Part shown: positions 44,553 to 52,580 of the stretch, one piece after another | Position numbering within the stretch: position 1 is the stretch's first letter | Layout of the letters: each line of letters starts with the position of its first letter | Assembly (NCBI RefSeq): GCF_030063355.1 | Contig: NZ_JASISZ010000033.1 | Coordinates: forward strand, 1-64,000 | Direction: 5' to 3' | DNA: 64,000 nucleotides | DNA from: Streptomyces sp. PH10-H1 | GTDB taxonomy: Bacteria > Actinomycetota > Actinomycetes > Streptomycetales > Streptomycetaceae | Notes under the pieces: generated by a model | What the model was told of the DNA's origin: nothing | The model's input: only the letters and a program-made list of their open reading frames with translations | Databases searched by the model: none | Translations under genes and position numbers: made by a program

Positions 44553-45167
44553 ATGGAGACGAAGACCGGCAGAGCGGATCGAACGGTCGACGGCTACTTG
44601 ATGGCCGACTTCCCGTGGTACGGGCTGGACGAGGCGTTCACCGGACGCCGCTGGCTGACCGCGGTCGGCACCAGCGCGGACGCAACCGTGGAGCACGGCT
44701 CGATAGGGCATGGCGACGAACCGTCGATCAAGGCGGAGACCACGGACCCCCACGCACAGCGTTTCGTCGTGGTGGTCACGATCGCCCGCCGTCCCGGCAG
44801 GCGCAGTTCGGACGGCACCGGACTTCTGGAGGCCACCTCGGTGTCCTCGGCGGCCTGGCTGGCGGGCTCGGGCCTGCTGTCGTGCACCTGGCCCACCCAT
44901 ATGGAACGGGCACTGCGCCAGGACTGGCTGGACCAGCAGACGGCGACCGCGTGGGATCTCGCCGACGACCTCTCCGGCCCCGCCTGGTCGACCCTCACGC
45001 TCCCTGTGGACGGTGAGCCCACCATGTTCCACTACCGGGAGTCCGAGTACGGCTGGGTCCTGGCGGGCTCCGCCCGCGGTGCCCACCTGGGCGCGTACGG
45101 GCGCGGCATGAGCGCGTACGGGCTGGGCCTGGCCGTGGTGAAGGACATCACGACGTACGACGGCTGA
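44553..45167 (+). CDS. Conserved hypothetical cytoplasmic protein
   Basis: The protein has 204 residues from the ATG at 44553, preceded by GGAGGAGGCG. It is mixed alpha/beta with no membrane segment: DGYLMADFPWYGLDEAFTGRRWLTAVGT, RFVVVVTIARRPGRRS, LSCTWPTHMERALRQDWLDQQTATAWDLADDL. The C-terminus has a GAHLGAYGRGMSAYGLGLAVV repeat-like end. I do not recognise a family. A strong terminator follows. Confidence 0.7.
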   Translation: METKTGRADRTVDGYLMADFPWYGLDEAFTGRRWLTAVGTSADATVEHGSIGHGDEPSIKAETTDPHAQRFVVVVTIARRPGRRSSDGTGLLEATSVSSAAWLAGSGLLSCTWPTHMERALRQDWLDQQTATAWDLADDLSGPAWSTLTLPVDGEPTMFHYRESEYGWVLAGSARGAHLGAYGRGMSAYGLGLAVVKDITTYDG

Positions 45168-45173
45168 CGGCCG

Positions 45174-45218
45174 CATGACCGTGCCCCCGGCCGCGCGGCG
45201 GACGGGGGCACGGTCATG
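45174..45218. terminator. Bidirectional terminator between hypothetical gene and mrp
   Basis: CATGACCGTGCCCCCG (45174-45189) and CGGGGGCACGGTCATG (45203-45218) make a perfect 16-bp stem with a 13-base loop between convergent stops at 45167 and 45223. Confidence 0.85.
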
Positions 45219-45222
45219 AGCG

Positions 45223-46380
45223 TCAGAACTTGTTGCGCGGGGTGATCCCCAGCGACATACCCGCAAGGCCGCGGGCCCGGCCGCCCAGCTTGCCCGCGAT
45301 CGACCGCAGCGCGAGCCCGGCGGGGGAGTCGGGGTGGCTCAGGACGACGGGACGGCCATCGTCGCCGCTCTCGCGCAGCCGGACGTCGATGGGGATCTGG
45401 CCCAGCACCGGCACCGTGGCACCCGTGGTCCTGGTCAGGCCCTCGGCGACACGCTCGCCGCCGCCGCTGCCGAACACGTCGACGATCTCGTCGCAGTGCG
45501 GGCACGGCATCCCGGCCATGTTCTCCACGACGCCGACGATCTTCTGGTGGGTCTGCACCGCGATGGACCCGGCGCGCTCCGCGACCTCGGCAGCGGCCTG
45601 CTGAGGCGTCGTCACGACGAGGATCTCGGCGTTCGGGACGAGCTGCGCGACGGAGATCGCGATGTCGCCGGTGCCCGGCGGGAGGTCGAGCAGCAGGACG
45701 TCCAGGTCGCCCCAGTACACGTCGGCGAGGAACTGCTGCAGCGCGCGGTGCAGCATCGGGCCGCGCCACACCACGGGCGCGTTGCCCGGGGTGAACATGC
45801 CGATGGAGATGACCTTCACACCGTGCGACGACGGCGGCATGATCATGTTCTCGACCTGGGTCGGGCGGCCTTCCACGCCGAGCATCCGCGGCACCGAGTG
45901 GCCGTAGATGTCCGCGTCCACGACACCGACCTTGAGGCCGTCGGCGGCCATCGCCGCCGCCAGGTTCACCGTCACCGAGGACTTGCCGACGCCGCCCTTG
46001 CCGGAGGCGACCGCGTAGACCCGGGTCAGCGAGCCGGGCTGCGCGAAGGGCACCTCGCGCTCGGCGGTGCCGCCGCGCAGGTTGGTCGCGAGGTTCTTGC
46101 GCTGCTCGTCGCTCATCACGTCGAGTTCGACGGTGACGCCCGTGACGCCCGGGACGGCTTCGACGGCCGTGGTGACGTTCGTGGTGATCGTCTCGCGCAT
46201 GGGACAGCCCGACACCGTCAGATAGACGGCGACCTTCACCGTGCCGTCGTCCGCGATGTCCACGGATTTGACCATGCCGAGATCAGTGATCGGCTTGTGG
46301 ATCTCCGGGTCGTTCACCGTCGCGAGCGCGGCGCGCACGGCGTCCTCGTTCGGAGCGGATCCGTGAATATCGGTAGCCAT
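45223..46380 (-). CDS. mrp: Mrp/ApbC-type iron-sulfur cluster carrier P-loop ATPase
   Basis: The protein has 385 residues from the ATG at 46380. An N-terminal MIP18/DUF59 domain (VRAALATVNDPEIHKPITDLGMV, Cys in SGCPMRE) is fused to the Mrp NTPase. The latter has the deviant Walker A SGKGGVGKSS, VVDADIYGHSVPRMLG and DLPPGTGD. CPHCDE near the C-terminus (MAGMPCPHCDEIVDVFG) supplies the CxxC that binds the Fe-S cluster at the dimer interface. It transfers Fe-S clusters to apo-proteins. TACCAT seven bases before the ATG suggests a leaderless transcript. Confidence 0.93.
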   Translation of the reverse strand: MATDIHGSAPNEDAVRAALATVNDPEIHKPITDLGMVKSVDIADDGTVKVAVYLTVSGCPMRETITTNVTTAVEAVPGVTGVTVELDVMSDEQRKNLATNLRGGTAEREVPFAQPGSLTRVYAVASGKGGVGKSSVTVNLAAAMAADGLKVGVVDADIYGHSVPRMLGVEGRPTQVENMIMPPSSHGVKVISIGMFTPGNAPVVWRGPMLHRALQQFLADVYWGDLDVLLLDLPPGTGDIAISVAQLVPNAEILVVTTPQQAAAEVAERAGSIAVQTHQKIVGVVENMAGMPCPHCDEIVDVFGSGGGERVAEGLTRTTGATVPVLGQIPIDVRLRESGDDGRPVVLSHPDSPAGLALRSIAGKLGGRARGLAGMSLGITPRNKF

Positions 46381-46387
46381 ACGGTCG

Positions 46388-46393
46388 ATGGTA
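46388..46393 (-). promoter_or_regulatory. Leaderless-type -10 for mrp
   Basis: On the minus strand TACCAT lies seven bases before the ATG at 46380. It sits in the 19-bp gap after the DUF1003 gene, so mrp can be expressed apart from the upstream pair. Confidence 0.4.
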
Positions 46394-46399
46394 CGGCGC

Positions 46400-46960
46400 T
46401 TACCGGCGTGTTCTGCCGTCGCCTTCGTCACGCCGCTCCTCGAGCTCCTTCAGCAGATCCTGGAGCTCGGAGCGGATCCAGTCGCGGGTGGCGACCTCGC
46501 CGAGATTCATCCGCAGCGACGCCACCTCCCGCGTCAGGTACTCGGTGTCGGCGATGCTGCGCTCGTTCTGCTTGCGGTCCTGCTCGTGGGTGACCCGGTC
46601 GCGGTCGTCCTGGCGGTTCTGCGCGAGCAGGATCAGCGGGGCCGCGTACGACGCCTGCAGCGAGAGCATCAGCGTCAGGAAGATGAACGGGTACTGGTCC
46701 CAGCGCATCGAGTCCGGGGCGAAGATGTTCCACAGCACCCACAGGACGATGAGGACCGTCATCCAGACGATGAAGCGCCCGGTGCCGAGGAAGCGCGCGA
46801 TCCGCTCGGAGAACTTGCCGAACTCCTCCGGGTCGTAGGCCGGCAGCAGCCGGCGGCGCACCGGACGCGGCTGGTCCAGCCGCACCCGCAGCCGCGGCAC
46901 GGCGGTGGCGCCGCCCGGCATCTTTCCGCGCTCGCGGTCGCGCTCCACCTCAGCTGCCAT
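46400..46960 (-). CDS. DUF1003 membrane protein
   Basis: The protein has 186 residues. Two adjacent helices (FIVWMTVLIVLWVLWNIF; PFIFLTLMLSLQASYAAPLIL) with DQYPFIFLTLMLSLQASYAAP and NRQDDRDR are the DUF1003 signature. A charged coiled-coil tail follows (TEYLTREVASLRMNLGEV...LQDLLKELEERR). The gene overlaps the end of the MgtE-like gene by 11 bp, so the two are coupled. This pair also occurs as Rv1232c-Rv1231c in M. tuberculosis. It may be a metal-transport accessory factor. Confidence 0.88.
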   Translation of the reverse strand: MAAEVERDRERGKMPGGATAVPRLRVRLDQPRPVRRRLLPAYDPEEFGKFSERIARFLGTGRFIVWMTVLIVLWVLWNIFAPDSMRWDQYPFIFLTLMLSLQASYAAPLILLAQNRQDDRDRVTHEQDRKQNERSIADTEYLTREVASLRMNLGEVATRDWIRSELQDLLKELEERRDEGDGRTRR

Positions 46961-48248
46961 CGTCAGGCCTGGTCTCGCTGACGTGGTGGGCGCCCGCCGC
47001 GCCGTGCAGATCGGTCTCGCGCCAGTCCTCCGGCAGCAGATGGTCGAGTACGTCGTCGACCGTCACCGCGCCGAGCAGCGACCCGCTCTCGTCCACGACG
47101 GGCGCCGAGATCAGGTTGTACGTGGCGAGGTAGCTGGTGACCGCGGACAGCGGGGTGCCGGGCGGCAGCGGCAGCAGGTCGGTGTCGACGATGGAGCCGA
47201 CCAGGGTGAAGGGCGGGTCGCGCAGCAGCCGCTGGAAGTGCACCAGGCCCAGGTACTTGCCGGTCGGCGTCTCGTCGGGCGGCCGGCACACATAGACCTG
47301 GGCGGCGAGCGCGGGGGACAGGTCCGGGTTGCGGACCCGGGCCAGCGCGTCCGCGATCGTCGCGTCGGGCCGCAGCACGATGGGCTCGGTCGTCATCAGA
47401 CCGCCGGCCGTGCGCTCCTCGTAGGACAGCAGGCGACGCACATCGGCAGCGTCCTGCGGCTGCATCAGCGTCAGCAGGCGCTCCTGGTCGACCTCGGGCA
47501 GCTCGGACAGGAGGTCGGCCGCGTCGTCCGGGTCCATTGCCTCCAGGACGTCGGCGGCGCGCTCCTCCTTGAGCTTGCCGAGGATCTCCACCTGGTCGTC
47601 GTCGGGCAGCTCCTCCAGGACGTCGGCGAGCCGGTCGTCGTCCAGGGCGGCGGCGACCTCGCCACGGCGCTTGGGGGACAGGTGGTGGAGGACGTTGGCG
47701 AGGTCGGCGGGCCGCAGCCGCTCGAAGGTGGCGAGCAGGTTCGCGGCGCCCTGCCCGTGCTCCTCCAGTGAGAAGCCGGTCACGGCCGACCAGTCCAGGG
47801 TGAGGGTCTCGCCGCGCCTGCGCAGCGCCCCGCCCTTGCCCCGGCGCACGAAGACCTTGTCGATCTCCCAGTCGCGGCGGGCCGGCAACTGCACCATCGA
47901 GATGTCCAGCACCGTCACCTCCTCGCCGGTCCCGACGATCCTGACCCGGCGGTCGAGCAGCTCGCCGAGGACGAGGGTCTCGGTCGGCCGCTGCTCGAAA
48001 CGGCGCATGTTGACGACTCCGGTGGTGATCACCTGGCCGGACTCGACTCCGGTCACCCGGGTCATCGGAAGGAAGATCCGCCGCCGGCTGACCACCTCGA
48101 CGACCAGTCCCAGCACCCTCGGCGGCCGGCCGCCGACGCGCAGCATGACGACGAGATCCCGGACCCGGCCGACCTGGTCGCCGCCCGGGTCGAAGACCGC
48201 GACACCCGAGATGTGAGAGATGAACACGCGCGGGGCACCAGCGGCCAT
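46950..48248 (-). CDS. MgtE-like protein with N-domain and CBS pair but no transport helices
   Basis: The protein has 432 residues from the ATG at 48248 (MAAGAPRVFISHISGV). It begins with two PRC-barrel-like segments (FDPGGDQVGRVRDLVVML; LGELLDRRVRIVGTGEEVTV). An MgtE_N helical superfamily domain follows (ADLANVLHHLSPKRRGEVAAALDDDRLADVLEELP, quoted for its repeat DDDRLADVLEELPDDDQ), then a CBS domain pair. The five-helix pore of MgtE channels is absent, and the protein ends after the CBS pair. It is presumably a cytosolic Mg2+ sensor, perhaps acting on the co-encoded DUF1003 protein. Confidence 0.88.
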   Translation of the reverse strand: MAAGAPRVFISHISGVAVFDPGGDQVGRVRDLVVMLRVGGRPPRVLGLVVEVVSRRRIFLPMTRVTGVESGQVITTGVVNMRRFEQRPTETLVLGELLDRRVRIVGTGEEVTVLDISMVQLPARRDWEIDKVFVRRGKGGALRRRGETLTLDWSAVTGFSLEEHGQGAANLLATFERLRPADLANVLHHLSPKRRGEVAAALDDDRLADVLEELPDDDQVEILGKLKEERAADVLEAMDPDDAADLLSELPEVDQERLLTLMQPQDAADVRRLLSYEERTAGGLMTTEPIVLRPDATIADALARVRNPDLSPALAAQVYVCRPPDETPTGKYLGLVHFQRLLRDPPFTLVGSIVDTDLLPLPPGTPLSAVTSYLATYNLISAPVVDESGSLLGAVTVDDVLDHLLPEDWRETDLHGAAGAHHVSETRPDDGS

Positions 48249-48531
48249 GCGGTGCCTCCTGGCGTCGTTTCGGGTCACGGGTCGTCGCTGTCAGGCTAAC
48301 CCGCGGGAATCTTGGCCGCCGCGCGGTGCTGCTCCGCGGTGCTGCTCCGTGGTTTCGCTCCGTGCGAGGCGCCAAGCTCCTGGCAGCGTACGGGCGGGGC
48401 GGGTACGGGGCGCGGGTGGGGCACGGTCGGGGCGCGGCCGGGTAAGGACCGGGTCTCGGCAGAGAGCTGTACGCTGCGGTAGCTTCGGGTCTCCCCACCA
48501 CCGTTCCCCTGCCGCTGGAGGAAGAGAACAC

Positions 48532-49263
48532 GTGTTTCCGGGCCGCCGATCTGCTGTTCTCGTCGGGGCGCTGTGCGCCGGACTGACGCTCGCCGGGTGT
48601 GCCGGCGGCGACCCGGACGCCGGGACGAACGGGGTCGCCAAGCTGCCGCCGAAGACGATCGAGCAGCGGGCCCGTGAGGCCGCCGCGTCGGCGGAGACCG
48701 TCCGGCTGTCCGGCACCGTGGTCAGCAAGGGGAAGACGTACAAGCTCGACATGCGGCTGCGCGGCGATGGCGGCGTCGGCGATGTCTCCACCCAGAGCAG
48801 TACGTTCCAGCTGCTGCGTGTCGGCAAGGACCTGTACCTGAAGGCGGGCGCCGACTTCTACGGCGACGCCGGCTCGGACAAGGACGGCCAGGCCGCCGCG
48901 GCCAAGCTCAAGGACAAGTACGTCAAGGTGCCCGCCGGTGACCCCGCGTACCAGCAGTTCAGCGGCTTCACCGACAAGAAGGTCCTGCTCGACGGGCTCT
49001 TCGTCCTCAGCGGCGACCTCTCCACCGGCGACCACCGCAAGGTCAACGGCACCCGCACCATCGCCCTCGCGGCGGACGGCGGCGGTGGCGGCACCCTCGA
49101 TGTCTCGCTCGAAGGCAGCCCCTACCCCCTGCAGTACGAACGTGCCGGGGGCTCCGGCACGCTCACGCTTGCCGACTGGGGCAAGGACTTCCCGCTCGCG
49201 GCGCCGGACGCCGCGCATGTCGTCGACTACGGCAAGTCCATGACGGGCACCTCCGGCGGCTGA
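48532..49263 (+). CDS. Lipoprotein (LppX/LprG-like)
   Basis: The protein has 243 residues from a GTG at 48532, preceded by GGAGGAAGAG. The signal ALVGALCAGLTLAGC ends in a lipobox. The mature part (AREAAASAETVRLSGTVVSKGKTYKLDMRL, QLLRVGKDLYLKAGADFYG, KYVKVPAGDPAYQQFSGF) has the alternating strands of LolA/LppX-type lipid-carrier folds. It ends with Ala/Pro-flanked strands. It would sit on the outer face of the membrane. The ligand is unknown. Confidence 0.82.
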   Translation: MFPGRRSAVLVGALCAGLTLAGCAGGDPDAGTNGVAKLPPKTIEQRAREAAASAETVRLSGTVVSKGKTYKLDMRLRGDGGVGDVSTQSSTFQLLRVGKDLYLKAGADFYGDAGSDKDGQAAAAKLKDKYVKVPAGDPAYQQFSGFTDKKVLLDGLFVLSGDLSTGDHRKVNGTRTIALAADGGGGGTLDVSLEGSPYPLQYERAGGSGTLTLADWGKDFPLAAPDAAHVVDYGKSMTGTSGG

Positions 49264-49306
49264 GGCCCCCACCACCGGCGACGCCCCACGGTCACCCGCC
49301 GGACCG

Positions 49307-49834
49307 TCAGGCGCGCTTCCTGCGGCGCGCCAGAAGGCGCGGCAGCGCCTCCGGCATCGGCTGCCGGGTCGTGGCGGGGGTGGGTACGGGGCTTGCCGCG
49401 CCGGAGTCGTCCGGCATGTCGCCGGGCTGCTCGGCGAGCGGCCCGGACGGCGCGAGGCGCAGCACCTGGCACTCACGTGCCCAGCGGACGGTCATGGTCT
49501 CGGCGTCCGGCGCGTTCAGCCGCTTGCCCTTGAGCTCCTCGACGGCGGCGGTCCATTCCTCGCTGTCGGGCGCGAGCGCGGTGACGGCGGCGGGCCAGGC
49601 GACGAGCCGGCCGCCCTTGTCCTTGCTGCGCACGGTCACGACCGCGGTGCCGCCGTCGGCCAGCCCGCCGAGCGGCTGTTCCCCGGGGCCGCCACCGAGG
49701 ACGTACATCGCGCCGTCGACCCAGGCATGCCAGACCGCCTGCGGCGGGCGGCCGGTCGGGGCCTGGACCCAGACCAGGCCGGACTTCTTGGTGGCCTCCT
49801 CGACGAGGGCGGTCTGTTCGGCGGTTTCCGTCAT
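49307..49834 (-). CDS. Hypothetical protein, possibly FMN-binding split-barrel type
   Basis: The protein has 175 residues from the ATG at 49834. The beta-rich first 120 residues (KKSGLVWVQAPTGRPPQAVWHAWVDGAMYVLGGG, TAVVTVRSKDKGGRLVAWPAAVTAL, VEELKGKRLNAPDAETMTVRWAREC) resemble small split-barrel proteins that bind flavin or F420; this is tentative. The C-terminal tail is Pro/Thr-rich and ends ARRRKRA. TAAGGT lies seven bases before the ATG (leaderless). Confidence 0.65.
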   Translation of the reverse strand: MTETAEQTALVEEATKKSGLVWVQAPTGRPPQAVWHAWVDGAMYVLGGGPGEQPLGGLADGGTAVVTVRSKDKGGRLVAWPAAVTALAPDSEEWTAAVEELKGKRLNAPDAETMTVRWARECQVLRLAPSGPLAEQPGDMPDDSGAASPVPTPATTRQPMPEALPRLLARRRKRA

Positions 49835-49841
49835 GGGGGTC

Positions 49842-49847
49842 ACCTTA
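49842..49847 (-). promoter_or_regulatory. Leaderless-type -10 for the 49834 gene
   Basis: On the minus strand TAAGGT lies seven bases before the ATG at 49834. The intervening GACCCCC is not a ribosome-binding site. Confidence 0.45.
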
Positions 49848-50002
49848 TTCGTTACGGCATTCGCCACGGCCCGGCGGACGCCGTCCAAGCGATGGACGAC
49901 AGGGGCTTGGTCCGGTCACGGGCCTTACGCTGGGATCGGTCCCATCCCATCGCGAGCCGCTCGTGCCCCCGTCCAGTCAGGCCGCCCCGACCGAGGAGTC
50001 CC

Positions 50003-50971
50003 GTGTCCGCCGAGCCGCGCACCGTCGCCACGACCGCCGCCGTGCCGCCCGCGGCAGCGGTCGCGCACCGGCCGCTGGACTTCACGCTGCTGGCCGTGGC
50101 CATCGCGGGCGTCTCGTTCTCCGCCCCGCTGATCGCGGCGACCGCCGCCCCGGCGCTGGCCATCGCCTTCTGGCGGAACGCCATGGCGATCGGGGTGCTC
50201 ACCCCGTTCGTGCTCGGCCGCAACCTCGGCGAGCTGCGCCGGATGGGGCGCCGCTCCATCCTGCTGTCGGTGACGGCGGGTGCGACCCTCGCGCTGCACT
50301 TCGGCCTGTGGCTGCCGAGCCTGTCGATGACGTCGGTCGCGACGTCGACCGCGCTGTGCACGACCACCCCGATCTGGACCACGCTCATCCTGCGCGTGCG
50401 TGGCCACCGCCCGCCCCGGCTGGTGTGGGCGGGCACGCTGCTGGCGGTGGTCGGCGTGGTCATCCTGACCGGCATCGACATGTCGATCAACACCCGGGCG
50501 CTGGCGGGCGACGCGCTCGCGCTGGGCGCGGGTATGGCGGCGGCCGCGTACGTCCTGCTGGGCGCGGAGGTCCGCAGGACCGCCAGCACCACCGCGTACA
50601 CCTACGTCTGTTACTCGACGACCGCGATCGCGCTGCTCATCGCGTGCTTGGTCTCCGGCGCCTCACTGGGCGGATACAGCGGCGAGACCTGGCTGAAGCT
50701 CATCGCGCTCACCGTCGTCGCGCAGCTGCTCGGCCACTCGCTGCTGAATCGCGTGGTGCACGGTCTCGGCCCGTCCACCACCTCGACCGCGATCCTGCTG
50801 GAGACGCCGGGCGCGGCCCTCATCGCGGCCCTCTGGCTCGGCCAGACACCGCCGGCGATGGCCTACCCGGCCCTCGGAGTGATCCTCGCCGGCCTGGCCC
50901 TGGTCATCCGAGGACACAAGAAAATCAGCCCGCCCAAATCAGCCCGGCCGGCGTTTGAGGCCATGCCTTAG
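50003..50971 (+). CDS. EamA/DMT-family transporter
   Basis: The protein has 322 residues from the GTG at 50003, with GAGGAG upstream. Ten membrane helices form two EamA repeats (FTLLAVAIAGVSFSAPLIAAT...AFWRNAMAIG; LAGDALALGAGMAAAAYVLLGAEVRR...AILLETPGAALIAALWLGQ). Drug/metabolite transporters of this type usually export amino acids or small metabolites. The last 10-12 residues (SARPAFEAMP) are coded by an intergenic repeat unit that also supplies the TAG stop, so the C-terminal tail looks recently altered. Confidence 0.88.
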   Translation: MSAEPRTVATTAAVPPAAAVAHRPLDFTLLAVAIAGVSFSAPLIAATAAPALAIAFWRNAMAIGVLTPFVLGRNLGELRRMGRRSILLSVTAGATLALHFGLWLPSLSMTSVATSTALCTTTPIWTTLILRVRGHRPPRLVWAGTLLAVVGVVILTGIDMSINTRALAGDALALGAGMAAAAYVLLGAEVRRTASTTAYTYVCYSTTAIALLIACLVSGASLGGYSGETWLKLIALTVVAQLLGHSLLNRVVHGLGPSTTSTAILLETPGAALIAALWLGQTPPAMAYPALGVILAGLALVIRGHKKISPPKSARPAFEAMP

Positions 50972-51018
50972 CCCGCCCGGCGCTTGACGGCAGAATCCAG
51001 CCCGGCCGGCGCCTGAGG
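50940..51018. repeat. Three copies of the CAGCCCGGCCGGCG intergenic repeat
   Basis: Units at 50940-50960, 50969-50990 and 50998-51018 read CAGCCCGGCCGGCGTTTGAGG with small changes, period about 29 bp. They are the reverse complement of the units at 10362-10451. The first unit and the TAG at 50969 lie inside the transporter gene. The cluster separates convergent transporter and corA genes. Confidence 0.75.
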
Positions 51019-51031
51019 CCATCGGTGAGGC

Positions 51032-52147
51032 CTACAGCCAGCCGTTGCGCCGGAACCCCCGGTGGATGCTGAAACAGATAGCGACTGTCGCGCAAAGCAC
51101 CATGGGATACCCGTAGCGCCAGTGCAACTCCGGCATCTGATCGAAGTTCATCCCGTACACGCCCGTGATCATCGTCGGCACGGCGAGAATGGCTGCCCAG
51201 GCCGTGATCTTGCGCATGTCCTCGTTCTGCGCGACGGTCGCCTGCGCCAGGTTCGCCTGGAGGATCGAGTTGAGCAGGTCGTCGAAGCCGACCACCTGCT
51301 CGTGGACGCGCGCCACGTGGTCGGCGACATCGCGGAAGTACTTCTGGATCTCCGGGTCGACCAGCCGCATCGGCCGCTCGCTGAGCAGCTGCATCGGCCG
51401 CAGCAGCGGCGAGACGGCCCGCTTGAACTCCAGTACCTCGCGCTTGAGCTGGTAGATCCGCTCCGCGTCGCCGCCGCGTGCCGACTTGCCCTGCGCGGCG
51501 GAGAAGACGTCGATCTCCACGCCGTCGATATCGTCCTGCACCGCCTCGGTGACCGCGAGGTAGTCGTCGACCACCTGGTCGGCGATGGCGTGGAGGACGG
51601 CCGAGGGGCCCCTGGCGAGCAGCTCGGGGTCCTCCTCCAGCCGGTGCCGCAGCGCGCGCAGCGAGCCGTGGCCGCCGTGCCGGACGGTGATGACGAAGTG
51701 CCGGCCGGTGAAGACCATGACCTCGCCGCTCTCCACGACCTCGCTGGTCGCGGTGAGTTCGGCGTGCTCGACGTAGCGGATGGTCTTGAAGACGGTGAAG
51801 AGGATGTCGTCGTACCGCTCCAGCTTCGGGCGCTGGTGGGCGTGCACGGCGTCCTCGACTGCCAGCGGGTGCAGCCCGAACACCTCGGCGATGCCGGAGA
51901 ACTCCTGCTCGGTGGGCTCGTGCAGCCCGATCCAGACGAAGCCCTCGCTGCGGCTGCCGGTACGCACCTTCTCCAGCGCCTCGGCCGGGCCGATGTGATC
52001 GCCGCAGCGCACACCGTCGCGGTAGACGGCGCAGTCCACGACCGCGCTCGTGGCGCCGGGGGTGCGGGTCGCACCGTAGTCGTATGACGCGGCGCTCTTG
52101 CGCAGGGAGGGGCGGACGACTGCGCGCAGGTCACGGATCATCGACAT
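51032..52147 (-). CDS. corA: CorA-type magnesium/cobalt channel
   Basis: The protein has 371 residues from the ATG at 52147 (MSMIRDLRAVV), with GAAGGAG upstream. A large cytoplasmic alpha/beta domain precedes two C-terminal helices. The selectivity motif GMN is present in TGVYGMNFDQMPE, and the outer loop ends MPELHW. The pentamer admits Mg2+ and closes when cytosolic Mg2+ is high. It is 2.8 kb from the MgtE-like sensor, so this locus is enriched in Mg2+ functions. Confidence 0.93.
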   Translation of the reverse strand: MSMIRDLRAVVRPSLRKSAASYDYGATRTPGATSAVVDCAVYRDGVRCGDHIGPAEALEKVRTGSRSEGFVWIGLHEPTEQEFSGIAEVFGLHPLAVEDAVHAHQRPKLERYDDILFTVFKTIRYVEHAELTATSEVVESGEVMVFTGRHFVITVRHGGHGSLRALRHRLEEDPELLARGPSAVLHAIADQVVDDYLAVTEAVQDDIDGVEIDVFSAAQGKSARGGDAERIYQLKREVLEFKRAVSPLLRPMQLLSERPMRLVDPEIQKYFRDVADHVARVHEQVVGFDDLLNSILQANLAQATVAQNEDMRKITAWAAILAVPTMITGVYGMNFDQMPELHWRYGYPMVLCATVAICFSIHRGFRRNGWL

Positions 52148-52580
52148 GGCAAGCTCCTTCACGGACTGGCCGACGGCACGAAAGCCGCACTGAAATGCTG
52201 ATCAAGGCAGGGTGATCACACGGCAGTTCAGGGCGCTCTTCCGGCGCGGTGCCCGCGGCAGACGCTGATCCAGCTGATCCAGTGGGAAGACGAAACTTCC
52301 GCGTTTCCCGGCGGGAGGGCCGGGTATGGAACGCGAGGACTCAGATGGCGGGGTGGCGTGAGGAAGAGCTGCCGGTACTGCCAGGTCGACTAGGATCCAT
52401 GTCAGCCCCACCTCCTCCGGCCGATCCCCGCTGGGGGATGACGTATACCCATGGCGACGCCAGACTTCACGGCGGCCAACGCCCTAGCTTAGCAAGCGCC
52501 CAGAGCGCTGCCGCCCAGCTTTGCCTGTTCAATACGGTTCCCCTACCTGCGGCGGGGGGAGCGCACCTATGCTCCGCGGT
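52148..52580. other. Divergent intergenic region between corA and SUFU-domain gene
   Basis: It is 433 bp without a gene I can support. The frame 52249-52656 that crosses it has no ribosome-binding site and unlike codon use. The stretch is more AT-rich at 52476-52530. As the corA upstream region it is a place to look for a Mg2+-responsive leader, but I see no convincing riboswitch fold. Confidence 0.35.
52568..52573 (+). promoter_or_regulatory. Leaderless-type -10 for the SUFU-domain gene
   Basis: TATGCT lies seven bases before the ATG at 52581 with CCGCGGT between. No Shine-Dalgarno sequence is present. Confidence 0.5.

Noticed and set aside
46950..48248. MgtE gene truncated into a pseudogene
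   Set aside because: The frame ends cleanly after the CBS pair, overlaps the next gene in a coupled manner, and the same short form is known as Rv1232c.
52148..52580. Mg2+ riboswitch before corA
   Set aside because: I could not find paired elements resembling ykoK or mgtA-type leaders near the corA start, which has a normal ribosome-binding site.
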